NCBI RefSeq assembly: GCF_001278055.1 | Contig: NZ_CP010802.1 | Location: forward strand, 992,001 to 1,056,000 | DNA: 64,000 bases | Reading direction: 5' to 3' | From: Desulfuromonas soudanensis | Lineage (GTDB): Bacteria; Desulfobacterota; Desulfuromonadia; Desulfuromonadales; WTL | Part shown: piece by piece, positions 1 through 8,793 of the stretch | How the letters are laid out: every line of letters begins with the position of its first letter | How positions within the stretch are numbered: the stretch's first letter is position 1 | Translations under genes and position numbers: made by a program | Notes under the pieces: model-generated | What the model was told of the DNA's origin: nothing | Databases searched by the model: none | What the model saw: only the letters and a program-made list of their open reading frames with translations

Positions 1-1628
1 ACGATGTTGCGGGTTTCGGCGACGGTGACGCCGTCGGGCACGAAGTCGAGGAAGGTGTTGGTCTTGATCCCGGTCAGGCTGATCGCGACCCGATGGGTCA
101 GGGTCGGCTCATAGGGCACGGCATAGGCCAAGGTCGGCAGGGCCGTCGCACCGTAAATACCCATTGTGTCGGCGGAGTTGTTGTGGGCGTGGGTGATGGT
201 GCGGATGTCGCCGGTGGCGTCAAGGTTGAAGGTTTCGGCGTTGAGCAGTTTGAACTTGTAGGTATAGGTGCCGTCGCCGTTATCGGTGAGGAGCCCACCA
301 TCCCCTGCCGCTTCGGTCCGTCCCTGGATGACCGGAGCCTTGGCAGCATCCTTGGTCCGTGCCTTGCTCAGGTAGCTCTGCCAGAAGCTCGGCGTGACAG
401 CGGTCGACGGAACCAGTTTTGCCAGGGTAAAGGAGGTACCGGAGGTCGTGACGCCGGTTTTTGCCACGCCGTCTTCGGTCACGGAAAAGGAGACGGTCAC
501 GCCGCCGTCGACATCGACGACGACGTCGTTAATGACGGCTTCAACCAGACGCTGGCTGGCATCGTCGTTGGCGGCCGGAGTGTGGTCAGCGGCAGTTTTG
601 GTGGAATTGTGGCAAAAAACACAGCTTGAATTGTCCGTTTCCGTGTGGAGTGTCCCGGCAACCGGCAAGGCAAGGGTCGATTTGATCCCTTCGTACGCCG
701 TCCCATCAAAGGTGATCGTGGTATGGCAGGAATTACAAGCGACCATGGTCGGCTTGGTCTTCCAGTTGTCGGCCTGAGCCACGGTGTTGTGGCACTTGGC
801 GCAGTTGAGGATGGTTCCGGGGTAGGCCAGGGTCGGCCAGTTTTCGCCGTGACCGCTCACATGCAGCGCGCCGAGGATGTCGGCCTTGTTGGTGTGGATC
901 TGGTGCACCATGGTCACCATGTCGGCTTCATGGGCGGCGATATCGGCATTGTAGTTGGGGCTGTGGCAGACGACGCAGGTCTTGGTGTCGTTGCGGCCAT
1001 AGCTGTGAATGGTGACGCCGAAACCGTGGCATTCCTTGCAGGACGCGTCGTTGACCACGTCCTTGCCGGCAGCGACCGCAGTCGCCGGGTCGGCGATGTC
1101 GAAGTCGTAGCTGCTGACGACGGTGTTGAAGCCGGTTTTGCCCATGCGGACGATGCCGCGCTGAGTGGTCGTGCTCACCGGAGCGTCGCTGTCGAGTTTG
1201 TTGGAGGTCAGCAGATAGGTGCCGGCAGGCCCTTCGACCAGCGCCGTGTCGTCTACGCCCGTCCAGTACTGCCATTCGTCGGAACCGGTCGCAGCCGTTC
1301 CGGGAACCAGACCGGCCAGGTAGATGGTCGAATCGGCGGTGGTCAGGCCGGTCACGGCGCTGGTGCCGTCGGTGACATCGAAGCTTGCGGTGATAAAACC
1401 GCCGGCATCTTTGCCGAAGACAAGATTGTCAACCGTCAGGGTCTGGATGGCGGGAGTATTGAGACCGACGCCAACCGGTCCCGGAGTGCCGGCAGCGCCA
1501 TCCTGACCATCAACCCCGGGAGATCCGGCAACTCCCGTCGCGCCGTCATCGCCGGCGCAGCCGGCCATCAGCAGGGCCAGAATCAACAGACCGGCCAAAA
1601 GTGGTTTGAGCAAGAACCTTTTACCCAT
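1..1628 (-). CDS. OmcA/MtrC-family multiheme c-type cytochrome lipoprotein, 5'-complete, runs off left edge
   Basis: The visible 542 residues start at an ATG preceded by AAGGAG. Residues 1-22 form a lipoprotein signal with lipobox LMAGC, so the protein is expected on the cell envelope, probably the outer surface. A short collagen-like Gly-X-Y stretch follows (about residues 24-48). Then come a non-heme region (about 50-190), five CxxCH heme sites near residues 197, 218, 276, 298 and 336 (CKECH, CVVCH, CAKCH, CNSCH, CVFCH), and a second heme-free region to the edge. This is the beta-domain/pentaheme/beta-domain order of the first three domains of MtrC- and OmcA-type decaheme cytochromes, which pass electrons to extracellular metals. 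The second pentaheme domain should lie outside the window. Expression is probably sigma-54-dependent (promoter at 1824-1839). The family is clear; the substrate is not. Confidence 0.88.
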   Translation of the reverse strand, partial: MGKRFLLKPLLAGLLILALLMAGCAGDDGATGVAGSPGVDGQDGAAGTPGPVGVGLNTPAIQTLTVDNLVFGKDAGGFITASFDVTDGTSAVTGLTTADSTIYLAGLVPGTAATGSDEWQYWTGVDDTALVEGPAGTYLLTSNKLDSDAPVSTTTQRGIVRMGKTGFNTVVSSYDFDIADPATAVAAGKDVVNDASCKECHGFGVTIHSYGRNDTKTCVVCHSPNYNADIAAHEADMVTMVHQIHTNKADILGALHVSGHGENWPTLAYPGTILNCAKCHNTVAQADNWKTKPTMVACNSCHTTITFDGTAYEGIKSTLALPVAGTLHTETDNSSCVFCHNSTKTAADHTPAANDDASQRLVEAVINDVVVDVDGGVTVSFSVTEDGVAKTGVTTSGTSFTLAKLVPSTAVTPSFWQSYLSKARTKDAAKAPVIQGRTEAAGDGGLLTDNGDGTYTYKFKLLNAETFNLDATGDIRTITHAHNNSADTMGIYGATALPTLAYAVPYEPTLTHRVAISLTGIKTNTFLDFVPDGVTVAETRNI

Positions 1629-1651
1629 TTTTATCTCCTTCTTGGTAGGAA

Positions 1652-1706
1652 GGAGGAACGCTCAGAGCCGGTTGCGGGGACTCCCCCCTGGCTGATCCGT
1701 TCCTCC
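1652..1706 (-). promoter_or_regulatory. Long hairpin in the cytochrome mRNA leader
   Basis: GGAGGAACG (1652-1660) is complementary to CGTTCCTCC (1698-1706), and the interior can pair further (TCAG..GCC with GGCTGA, and a GGGGACTCCCC core). It sits about 12 nt upstream of the ribosome binding site in a roughly 185-nt leader. The arm carries an AGGAGG that could compete with or mask the real Shine-Dalgarno. Further upstream CTGTTGTG can pair with CACAACA(C)AG. No known riboswitch consensus was recognised. Confidence 0.4.
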
Positions 1707-1823
1707 GGAATGACGTGGTGAAAAACGCGCATCGGCCAACGATCTGTGTTGTGCCTTTTGCTCACAACAGGTGGCGACTGTGCATACGCACGCTCGGAAG
1801 GTGTACGCTTCGGCTGGAGGAAG

Positions 1824-1839
1824 TGCAATTATGGCTCCA
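1824..1839 (-). promoter_or_regulatory. rpoN-dependent promoter: Sigma-54 (-24/-12) promoter for the cytochrome gene
   Basis: Read on the minus strand the sequence is TGGAGCCATAATTGCA. Against the consensus TGGCACG-N4-TTGCA it has TGG at -24, TTGCA at -12 and the correct distance between the GG and GC dinucleotides. Predicted transcription start is near 1813, leaving a leader of about 185 nt before the ATG at 1628. An NtrC-type activator is encoded immediately upstream, and three palindromes lie where enhancer sites would be. Confidence 0.7.
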
Positions 1840-1924
1840 AATATTAACTGTCTAAATTAATCAATAAAAACAGGACCTTAGGCGTGCTGAAGAGTTTTGG
1901 TCAGGGGGAGGGGGCTCGGCAGGA

Positions 1925-1942
1925 TTGTTCAATTATCGACAG
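1925..1942. promoter_or_regulatory. Enhancer-like palindrome, copy 1
   Basis: TTGTTCAATTATCGACAG is the most degenerate of three related 18-nt sites (TTGTTCAAATWTCAACAG). It lies about 95 nt upstream of the -24/-12 promoter, a usual position for activator binding sites of the NtrC class. Confidence 0.5.
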
Positions 1943-2002
1943 TGAAAAATCGTTGTAACGGGTAAGTCACCAGAAACAGGAATTTTTCCCAGGGCAGGGG
2001 AG

Positions 2003-2020
2003 TTGTTCAAATTTCAACAG
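2003..2020. promoter_or_regulatory. Enhancer-like palindrome, copy 2
   Basis: TTGTTCAAATTTCAACAG is an imperfect palindrome (TGTTsAAA / TTTsAACA). It matches copy 3 at 17 of 18 positions and lies 78 bp from copy 1. Confidence 0.6.
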
Positions 2021-2087
2021 GGGAAAACCGGGAGGCAGGGGGCCCGATCGGAAGCCCCGCCACGGGGACTTCCGGATTGGCCGATAG

Positions 2088-2105
2088 TTGTTCAAATATC
2101 AACAG
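2088..2105. promoter_or_regulatory. Enhancer-like palindrome, copy 3
   Basis: TTGTTCAAATATCAACAG lies 85 bp from copy 2 and overlaps the last codons of the activator gene (stop at 2092). Overlap with coding sequence reduces the chance that the three-copy pattern is neutral background, but binding is inferred. Confidence 0.55.
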
Positions 2106-3474
2106 ACGGTGAGTGTCCGTTCTTTTCGATGCCGTAACTCTTGATCTTGCTGTACAGAGTCCCCCGGGCAATCCCCAGGACTTCGGCGGCTCGCGACAGG
2201 TTCCACTGCTTGTCCTCAAGGACTTTGCGGATCACTTCGGCTTCGATCTCGGGGAGGTTGCTGGTATGCAGTCGGAGGGAGAAATCTTCATCGACGGCGG
2301 GAGGTTTTTGCAGTTCGGTGGGGAAATGTTCGAGGCGCAGTTGGCTGCCGGGACAGAAAACCACCGCGCGCTCCACGGCATTGGAGAGTTCGCGTACGTT
2401 CCCCGGCCAGCGATAGGCGCAGAGGCGGGTCAGGGCGACCGGGTCGATGGAGGCGACCTCCTTGCCGATTTGGCGATTGAATTTGTTGAGGAAGACATTG
2501 ACGAGGAGCGGAATGTCGGAGGTTCGCTCCCGCAGGGGCGGCGCGGTCAGGCTGACGACATTAAGGCGGTAGAAAAGATCCTGGCGAAAGGTTTTTTCGG
2601 AGATGGCTCCTTCCAGATCCTTGTTGGTGGCGCAGATGATGCGCGTATCGACCTGAATCGTCTCGGTGCCGCCGACCCGTTGAAAGGTCCCCAGTTCGAG
2701 GACCCGCAGCAGGGAGACCTGGGTCTGCTGGGGAATGTCGCCGATTTCGTCGAGAAAGATGGTGCCCCCGGTGGCGCGCTCGAAAAATCCGATCTGGCGC
2801 GCTGCGGCCCCCGTGAATGCGCCTTTTTCGTGGCCGAAGAGAGCGCTGTTGATCAGACTTTCGGTGAGGGCGGCGCAGTTGACCGGGACGAACATTTTAT
2901 CGCGGCGGGAACTGCGGGCGTGAATGGCTTCGGCTATCAGTTCCTTGCCGGTCCCGCTTTCCCCGCGAATCAGCACGGTGGCGTTGGTCGGCGCGATGCG
3001 GCGGATCCCCTCGAATAGCTCGAACATGGCGGGGTCCTGTCCGACCAGATGTTCAAAATTGAGTTCCTGGGTCTCTCTCGCGTTGCTTTGCAGCAGGAGC
3101 CGGTGGTGAAGGATTTTTTCCAGTTGCATCTGCAGCATCGCCGCATCGAAAGGCTTGAGGATGTAATCGTAGGCGCCCGCCTTCATCGCCCGAACCGCTT
3201 CCTGGGCCGAGTTAACGCCGGTCAGGATCAACACGAAGATCTCGGGGTAACGTCGGTGAATTTCCTGAAGTACCGTGATGCCGTCCATGCCGGGCATCAC
3301 CAGGTCGGTCAGGACGATGTCGGCCCGATAGCTTTCGAGAAGGCGCAGGGCGCTCGGACCGTCTGCGGCCGTCTCGACCATGAAGCGTTTATCCTCCCTC
3401 ATTTCGCGGCAAAAGATACTCCGATAGGCCGCTTCGTCATCCACGTAAAGAAGTCGGGTTGTTTTTTCAGCCAC
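2092..3474 (-). CDS. Sigma-54-dependent response regulator, NtrC family
   Basis: This 460-residue activator has three domains. The receiver domain has acidic pocket D12/D13, phosphoacceptor D57 in LTDLVMPG and the conserved Lys in LKPFD. The AAA+ domain has Walker A GESGTGKE (about 172-179), the sigma-54-contacting GAFTGA loop (about 220) and Walker B IFLDEIGD. The C-terminal Fis-type helix-turn-helix includes SRAAEVLGIARGTLYSKI. It presumably opens RpoN promoters after phosphorylation by the upstream kinase, whose gene it overlaps by 8 nt. The adjacent cytochrome gene, with a -24/-12 promoter and three palindromes, is the obvious candidate target; that link is inferred. Confidence 0.93.
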   Translation of the reverse strand: MAEKTTRLLYVDDEAAYRSIFCREMREDKRFMVETAADGPSALRLLESYRADIVLTDLVMPGMDGITVLQEIHRRYPEIFVLILTGVNSAQEAVRAMKAGAYDYILKPFDAAMLQMQLEKILHHRLLLQSNARETQELNFEHLVGQDPAMFELFEGIRRIAPTNATVLIRGESGTGKELIAEAIHARSSRRDKMFVPVNCAALTESLINSALFGHEKGAFTGAAARQIGFFERATGGTIFLDEIGDIPQQTQVSLLRVLELGTFQRVGGTETIQVDTRIICATNKDLEGAISEKTFRQDLFYRLNVVSLTAPPLRERTSDIPLLVNVFLNKFNRQIGKEVASIDPVALTRLCAYRWPGNVRELSNAVERAVVFCPGSQLRLEHFPTELQKPPAVDEDFSLRLHTSNLPEIEAEVIRKVLEDKQWNLSRAAEVLGIARGTLYSKIKSYGIEKNGHSPSVDI

Positions 3475-5521
3475 AGCAATGTCCTGTCTCGGCCCGAGTC
3501 GGGTCTTCTGAAATCACGGTCTCTGCCCCTGGGGTCGGTTTTTCGTTGAAAGGGAGGCTCAGGGTGAAGGTGGTCCCCTCGCCGATTGTGCTGACGACCT
3601 CGATACTCCCCTGATGGCGGGTGACGATGTCGTAGACGATACTCAGGCCGAGACCGGTGCCGACACCGACATCCTTGGTGGTGTAAAAGGGTTCGAAGAT
3701 GCGTTCGAGCTTGTCGGCAGGGATGCCGCAGCCGTTATCGCTGATTGATACGTAAATTCGGAGATCATCGGCCCAGGTCCGAAGGGAAATTTCACCCTGA
3801 TCGGCAATGGCCTGGGTGGCATTGATCAGGAGATTGAGAAAGACCTGGCTGATCTGCCCGGGGTAGCAGTCGAGGCGGGGTATTTGGCCGTAATCGCGGA
3901 CGACCTCGATCTTGTTGCGGAGCTGATGACAGATGATCGAAAGGCTGCTTTCGATCGATTGGTGGATGTCGGTGAGTTTGAGTTGCGGAATCTCCTTGTG
4001 CGAAAAGTTGCGCAAGCTCTGAACCGTCTGGCTGATGCGCGCCGTTCCATCGCGGCATTCGCTGAGTATGATCGGCAGTTCCTGAAACAGACCATGGATG
4101 TCGAAGTCCTTCCAGCCCTTCTCCCAGGCGGTGTTCAGCTCGGCATCGGCGCGACCTTTGATCAGGAGATTCTGCAGGTCGGCAAACTGTTTCAGGCGCT
4201 TCAGATAACGATCGAGGATGACCAGATTGTGACTGATAAAGCCGACGGGGTTGTTGATATCGTGGGCGATGCCGGCGGCGAGTTGCCCGATACAGGCCAT
4301 CTTGTCCTGGTGCAGGATGGTGGCCTGTTTCTCCTGCAACTCCCGGTTCATCTCTTCCAGCGCTGTCGTACGCTGCACCACTCTTTCTTCCAACGTTTCG
4401 TTGAGCAGGTGTAACTCCGATTCGGCCTTGCGACGGTGACCGATCTCCCCCTCGAGTTGTGCGTTCACATTTTTGAGGTTTGCCACCTTGTCATTGAGTC
4501 GCTGCCGGGTAATCGCCAAGTGTCGGTCCATTCTCCCCAGCACCGTATATGTAAAGAAAAAGAGCGCCAGACACAGTCCTCCGCTCACCAGCATATTCAT
4601 TGAGATAAATGACCGGAAGAGGGATTTTTCCAGCGTGATGTTATGCAGGACCGAGAGATTGCCGATCAATCTGTCAGCGGAGTCGCGGAGGGGAAAATTC
4701 TTGACCCGATAGGACTGCTGGTCGATCACTATTTCGCTGAAGGCATCCGCCGAAGGGTGTTTTCCGGCCAAAAGCTGGATTTTCCCCGAGGTGTTGAAGT
4801 CCGGCAAGGTCTGGTAGGCAATGACCCTGTCCTCGAGAATATCCCAGTTCTGCGACCGTCCGAAGTGCTCCCGTCCCCGACGCCACTGTTCACGGTCGAC
4901 AAAACTTTTTTCCACGGTGACGAGAAAATCTTCCTTGACGATCGCCTTGAGTTGCTCGAGGACGTAATCGAATTCGATACCCAGTTCGATATAGCCGATC
5001 AGCTTCCCGGAGACGATCCATGGCTGCACGCCCCGATAGGTCAGAGTCCCTATCTTGCCGAGTTCCAGCCCGAAGGAAAACTCCCGGCTGCGGGCTGCCT
5101 GCAAAAAGGTGTTTCGTTCGACCTTTCCGCCGAGCTCCTGGGGGTTGTAGACCCGCAGTAACGTCGAGCCGGTCGGCAAATGATAATAGAAATGGGAGAT
5201 CCCGTGCGTCTCGGAGAGTTGTTTGAGTCGCGGCAGGGAGAGCTGGTAAAGGGTCGCACTGTCGGCGGCGGCCATCGCCTGACGAAGCTGCTCGTCGCGG
5301 GTGATCTCGACCATGATGTTGCGCATCAGCGTTTGCCACTGAACCTGAGACTCCTTGTTGAAGGCCTGGGTCACCTCGAAGCGGTGGCGCATGTCGATCA
5401 GGTTCTGGTTGGCGCGAATCTGGTAGTTGGTGTAGATAAAGGTGCAGAATAGAACGGCAAAGGTCAGGGAGAGGGGAAGGAGTACCCTGCGGCGGATCGG
5501 TTTGTAGGGGGAAGGTTTCAT
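3467..5521 (-). CDS. Membrane sensor histidine kinase with periplasmic dCache_3-like domain
   Basis: The gene encodes 684 residues from the ATG at 5521, which overlaps the upstream stop as ATGA. The reading frame stays open farther upstream, but that part lies over the DUF454 gene and is rejected. TM1 is about residues 11-31. A periplasmic region of about 270 residues with SHFYYHLPTGSTLLRVYNP resembles dCache_3 small-molecule sensors. TM2 is about 308-328, followed by a long coiled coil (335-405). The HisKA phosphoacceptor is H420 in GIAHDINNP. The HATPase domain has NLLINATQA, DNGCGIP and GTGLGLSIV. It very likely phosphorylates the downstream NtrC-type regulator. The ligand cannot be read from sequence. 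Confidence 0.9.
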   Translation of the reverse strand: MKPSPYKPIRRRVLLPLSLTFAVLFCTFIYTNYQIRANQNLIDMRHRFEVTQAFNKESQVQWQTLMRNIMVEITRDEQLRQAMAAADSATLYQLSLPRLKQLSETHGISHFYYHLPTGSTLLRVYNPQELGGKVERNTFLQAARSREFSFGLELGKIGTLTYRGVQPWIVSGKLIGYIELGIEFDYVLEQLKAIVKEDFLVTVEKSFVDREQWRRGREHFGRSQNWDILEDRVIAYQTLPDFNTSGKIQLLAGKHPSADAFSEIVIDQQSYRVKNFPLRDSADRLIGNLSVLHNITLEKSLFRSFISMNMLVSGGLCLALFFFTYTVLGRMDRHLAITRQRLNDKVANLKNVNAQLEGEIGHRRKAESELHLLNETLEERVVQRTTALEEMNRELQEKQATILHQDKMACIGQLAAGIAHDINNPVGFISHNLVILDRYLKRLKQFADLQNLLIKGRADAELNTAWEKGWKDFDIHGLFQELPIILSECRDGTARISQTVQSLRNFSHKEIPQLKLTDIHQSIESSLSIICHQLRNKIEVVRDYGQIPRLDCYPGQISQVFLNLLINATQAIADQGEISLRTWADDLRIYVSISDNGCGIPADKLERIFEPFYTTKDVGVGTGLGLSIVYDIVTRHQGSIEVVSTIGEGTTFTLSLPFNEKPTPGAETVISEDPTRAETGHCCG

Positions 5522-5943
5522 TGGTCGGCCTTGGCTCCTTCCGGTGGGGTGGTGGGGAGGTACAGCAGGTAGAGGGTGACGCCGAGGGCGACCGCCAGAA
5601 GCAGGACTCTCAGTCCGGTCCCCTCGAGAAGAAACAACACCGAGAGGCCGATGCTCCCCCAGAGGAGGGCGATGGCCCTGACCTTCGCCGTGCGGGGCAA
5701 CCCGCCCCCCTGCAGATAGGGGCGAACCAGGGGGCCGAAGGACGCGTGGCCGATGAGCCAGGCGTGGATTCGGGGGGAACTGCGGGCAAAGCAGGCCAGG
5801 GCGAGGAGGAGAAAGGGGACGGTGGGGAGGACCGGCAGGACCATGCCGATAACCGCTAGGACTACGGCGGCAAAACCGGCGGCCAGCAGGGCCCAGCGCA
5901 GAGCCGGATGGCGTTCCTTCGGGGTGGGGTCGCATGAATTCAT
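5518..5943 (-). CDS. DUF454 (YbaN-like) inner-membrane protein
   Basis: This 141-residue protein has hydrophobic segments near residues 17-50, 90-107 and 110-130. It carries the YbaN/DUF454 pattern (LPVLPTVPFLLLALACFARSS, then HAWL and FGP) seen in small inner-membrane proteins of unknown function. Its stop overlaps the start of the histidine kinase by four bases (ATGA), so it is probably the first gene of a three-gene operon with the kinase and response regulator. A sensory role is possible only by association. Confidence 0.8.
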   Translation of the reverse strand: MNSCDPTPKERHPALRWALLAAGFAAVVLAVIGMVLPVLPTVPFLLLALACFARSSPRIHAWLIGHASFGPLVRPYLQGGGLPRTAKVRAIALLWGSIGLSVLFLLEGTGLRVLLLAVALGVTLYLLYLPTTPPEGAKADQ

Positions 5944-6196
5944 GACCTGCAGGGTAGCTGATTCGGCTTCCCCGGGGCAATGGAAAACTCGGAGGAGGAA
6001 ATTGCATTCGGGGGAGGGAGAGGCGGGCCGCGCCCGCGTTGCCCGGCGCCGTCTTGACGATGGGGGGGAGTATGTTAGAAATTTTACAATGAAAGGTTGG
6101 CGGATTTATTCGTCTTTAGCGATATCCGCCGCCATTTTTTACTGCCCCCTCCCGGGATAAGCCCGGGGGCTTCTGACGTGGCCGGGAGGTGTTTTG

Positions 6197-6958
6197 ATGT
6201 GTCGTCGGAACATGTTTTTTCGCTGCTCTCTCCTGGTTTTCCTCCTCCTTTCCTCGGCCTGCGCTCCGAAAGCAACAATCCCCTTGCCGGTGTTGGAATA
6301 CGGGCGGATAGAAACCACCGGTCACAGGATCCTGCTGGTTTTCCTCCGGGGGATCGGCGGAGCCTACACGGACTTTGAAGAATATGGCCTGATCGAAGAG
6401 GTCCGGTCGCGGAATCTGCCGTTGGATATTGTCGTTCCGGATGCCCACTTCGGTTATTACCAGACCGAGACGATCGTCCTGCGGCTTAAGGAGGATATCG
6501 TCGATCCCGCCCGGGCCCGGGGGTACCGGCAAATCTGGCTGGCGGGATTTTCCATGGGCGGGCTTGGAGGCCTGTTATATATCCGGGAGCATCCCGAAGA
6601 TATCGACGGGGTCATGCTGGCCAGTCCGTTTATGGGCTGGAGCTGGATTCGCGAAGAGATCCAGCTGGCCGGCGGGATAAGAACCTGGCAGCCGGAAGAG
6701 AGTCAGTTTGACGACTGGCAATTCCTGATCTGGAGTTTTCTGCACCTTTATGCGTCGAATCCCGGGAGCTATCCTCCCCTTTATCTCGGTTATGGAAATA
6801 ACGACATCCTGATCGGCACCGGCCCTGAACTTCTCGGGGAGGCCCTGGAAAAAAGCCATGTCTTTTCCCTCCCCGGGGGGCATGACTATCCGACGTTCAA
6901 GGCGATCTGGGCCGAGCATCTCAACCGCCGGGAGAGTCAGTTGCGCTTCGAGCCTTGA
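6197..6958 (+). CDS. Alpha/beta-hydrolase lipoprotein
   Basis: Start is the ATG at 6197, behind GGGAGG; an in-frame TTG immediately before it is less likely. The 253-residue product begins with a lipoprotein signal (LLLSSAC lipobox). It then shows an alpha/beta-hydrolase fold: nucleophile elbow GFSMGG (Ser near residue 118), a likely acid in NNDILIG, and the C-terminal His in PGGHDYPTF. It is expected to be a membrane-anchored serine esterase, lipase or peptidase; the substrate is unknown. It is convergent with the ABC permease gene, 46 bp away, and appears monocistronic. Confidence 0.8.
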   Translation: MCRRNMFFRCSLLVFLLLSSACAPKATIPLPVLEYGRIETTGHRILLVFLRGIGGAYTDFEEYGLIEEVRSRNLPLDIVVPDAHFGYYQTETIVLRLKEDIVDPARARGYRQIWLAGFSMGGLGGLLYIREHPEDIDGVMLASPFMGWSWIREEIQLAGGIRTWQPEESQFDDWQFLIWSFLHLYASNPGSYPPLYLGYGNNDILIGTGPELLGEALEKSHVFSLPGGHDYPTFKAIWAEHLNRRESQLRFEP

Positions 6959-7004
6959 GCGTCGGGGCGCCACTGGACGGAAGCGACCTCTGGCCCTCCC
7001 CGGA

Positions 7005-7792
7005 TCAGCGGACAATCCGCCGCACCATCAGTGCGATGGCCAGCGGCACCAGGAGGGCTGAGGCGAGGGCGAGATAGAGGAGGCTCAGCCACAGGGTGGG
7101 ATCGGGGATCTCCAGGGTGCCGGCGCGCACCAGAGCGACGAGGTGGGTGAGGGGGAGGAGCTGGGCGACCTGCTGCGCCCATCCGGGGAGATTGGAGAGC
7201 GGGAAGAAGGTGCCGCTGAAGAGGAACATCGGCGTAATGCCGAGGAAGATCGGCAGGTTGAACATCTCGATATTCGGCACCAGAGCGGTGCAGACCATGC
7301 CCAGGGCGGCAAAGAAGAGACCGCCAAGGAGCGCCAGGGGGAGGAGGAGAAGGGCGCCGGGAAAATCGAAGAGGCCGAAGAGGGCGAGGACGAAGGCCAT
7401 CAGCACCGTGGCGATCAGCGACTTGGTCGCCGCCCAGAGGATCTCCCCGAGGATGATCTCCTCGAGATTGAGGGGCGTCGTCAGCAGCGCATCGAAGGTC
7501 TTCTGGTAGTACATGCGCACGAAGCTGTTGTAGGTGGTTTCGAAGAAGGCGTTCTGCATGATCGCCACGGAAACGAGCGCCGGGGCGATGAAGACGGTGT
7601 AGGGGACGATGCGCCCGTCGAGGTCGATCTCGCCGACCATGACCGCCAGGCCGAGACCGAAGGCGAGGATGTAGAACATCGGCTCCAGGAGCGGCGGGAT
7701 GAAGGAGATCTTCCAGGTCTGGCAATAGACGCTGTAGTTGCGCTGCCAGACGCGCCAGGTGCGATGGCTGATCTGCGAGGGGCGGGGCCAGT

Positions 7793-7796
<4 letters not shown>
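7005..7796 (-). CDS. ABC-2 type permease (NodJ/DrrB-like)
   Basis: The start is the ATG at 7796, overlapping the ATPase stop as ATGA; an upstream extension lies inside the ATPase gene and is arginine/proline-rich, as expected of a shadow. The 263-residue product has six predicted membrane segments typical of ABC-2 exporters, with sequence such as EPMFYILAFGLGL and FYILAF resembling NodJ and daunorubicin-type permeases. It pairs with the ATPase gene just upstream to form an exporter, probably of a lipid, polysaccharide or hydrophobic molecule. The substrate cannot be inferred. Confidence 0.88.
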
Positions 7797-8701
<905 letters not shown>

Positions 8702-8793
8702 CGTCTTCGCTTTCGTTGTGGGAAGAAGTGCCGGAAGATTTTACGCCGCCGCCCGGCCGTTGACAAGGGGCGGACGAGGAATGAGTCCGGATT

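Noticed and set aside
645-1721. 358-residue plus-strand open frame over the cytochrome gene
   Set aside because: The minus strand encodes a signal peptide and five CxxCH motifs in one frame; the plus frame shows no family pattern.
1640-1820. Possible GEMM or cobalamin riboswitch ahead of the cytochrome gene
   Set aside because: Neither the GACGCAAAG junction nor GGCAAACC is present, and a single GCCAC match is not enough for a cobalamin element.
5522-6007. N-terminal extension of the dCache histidine kinase
   Set aside because: The extension lies over the DUF454 gene, is Pro/Arg-rich, and the ATG at 5521 gives the expected TM1 start.
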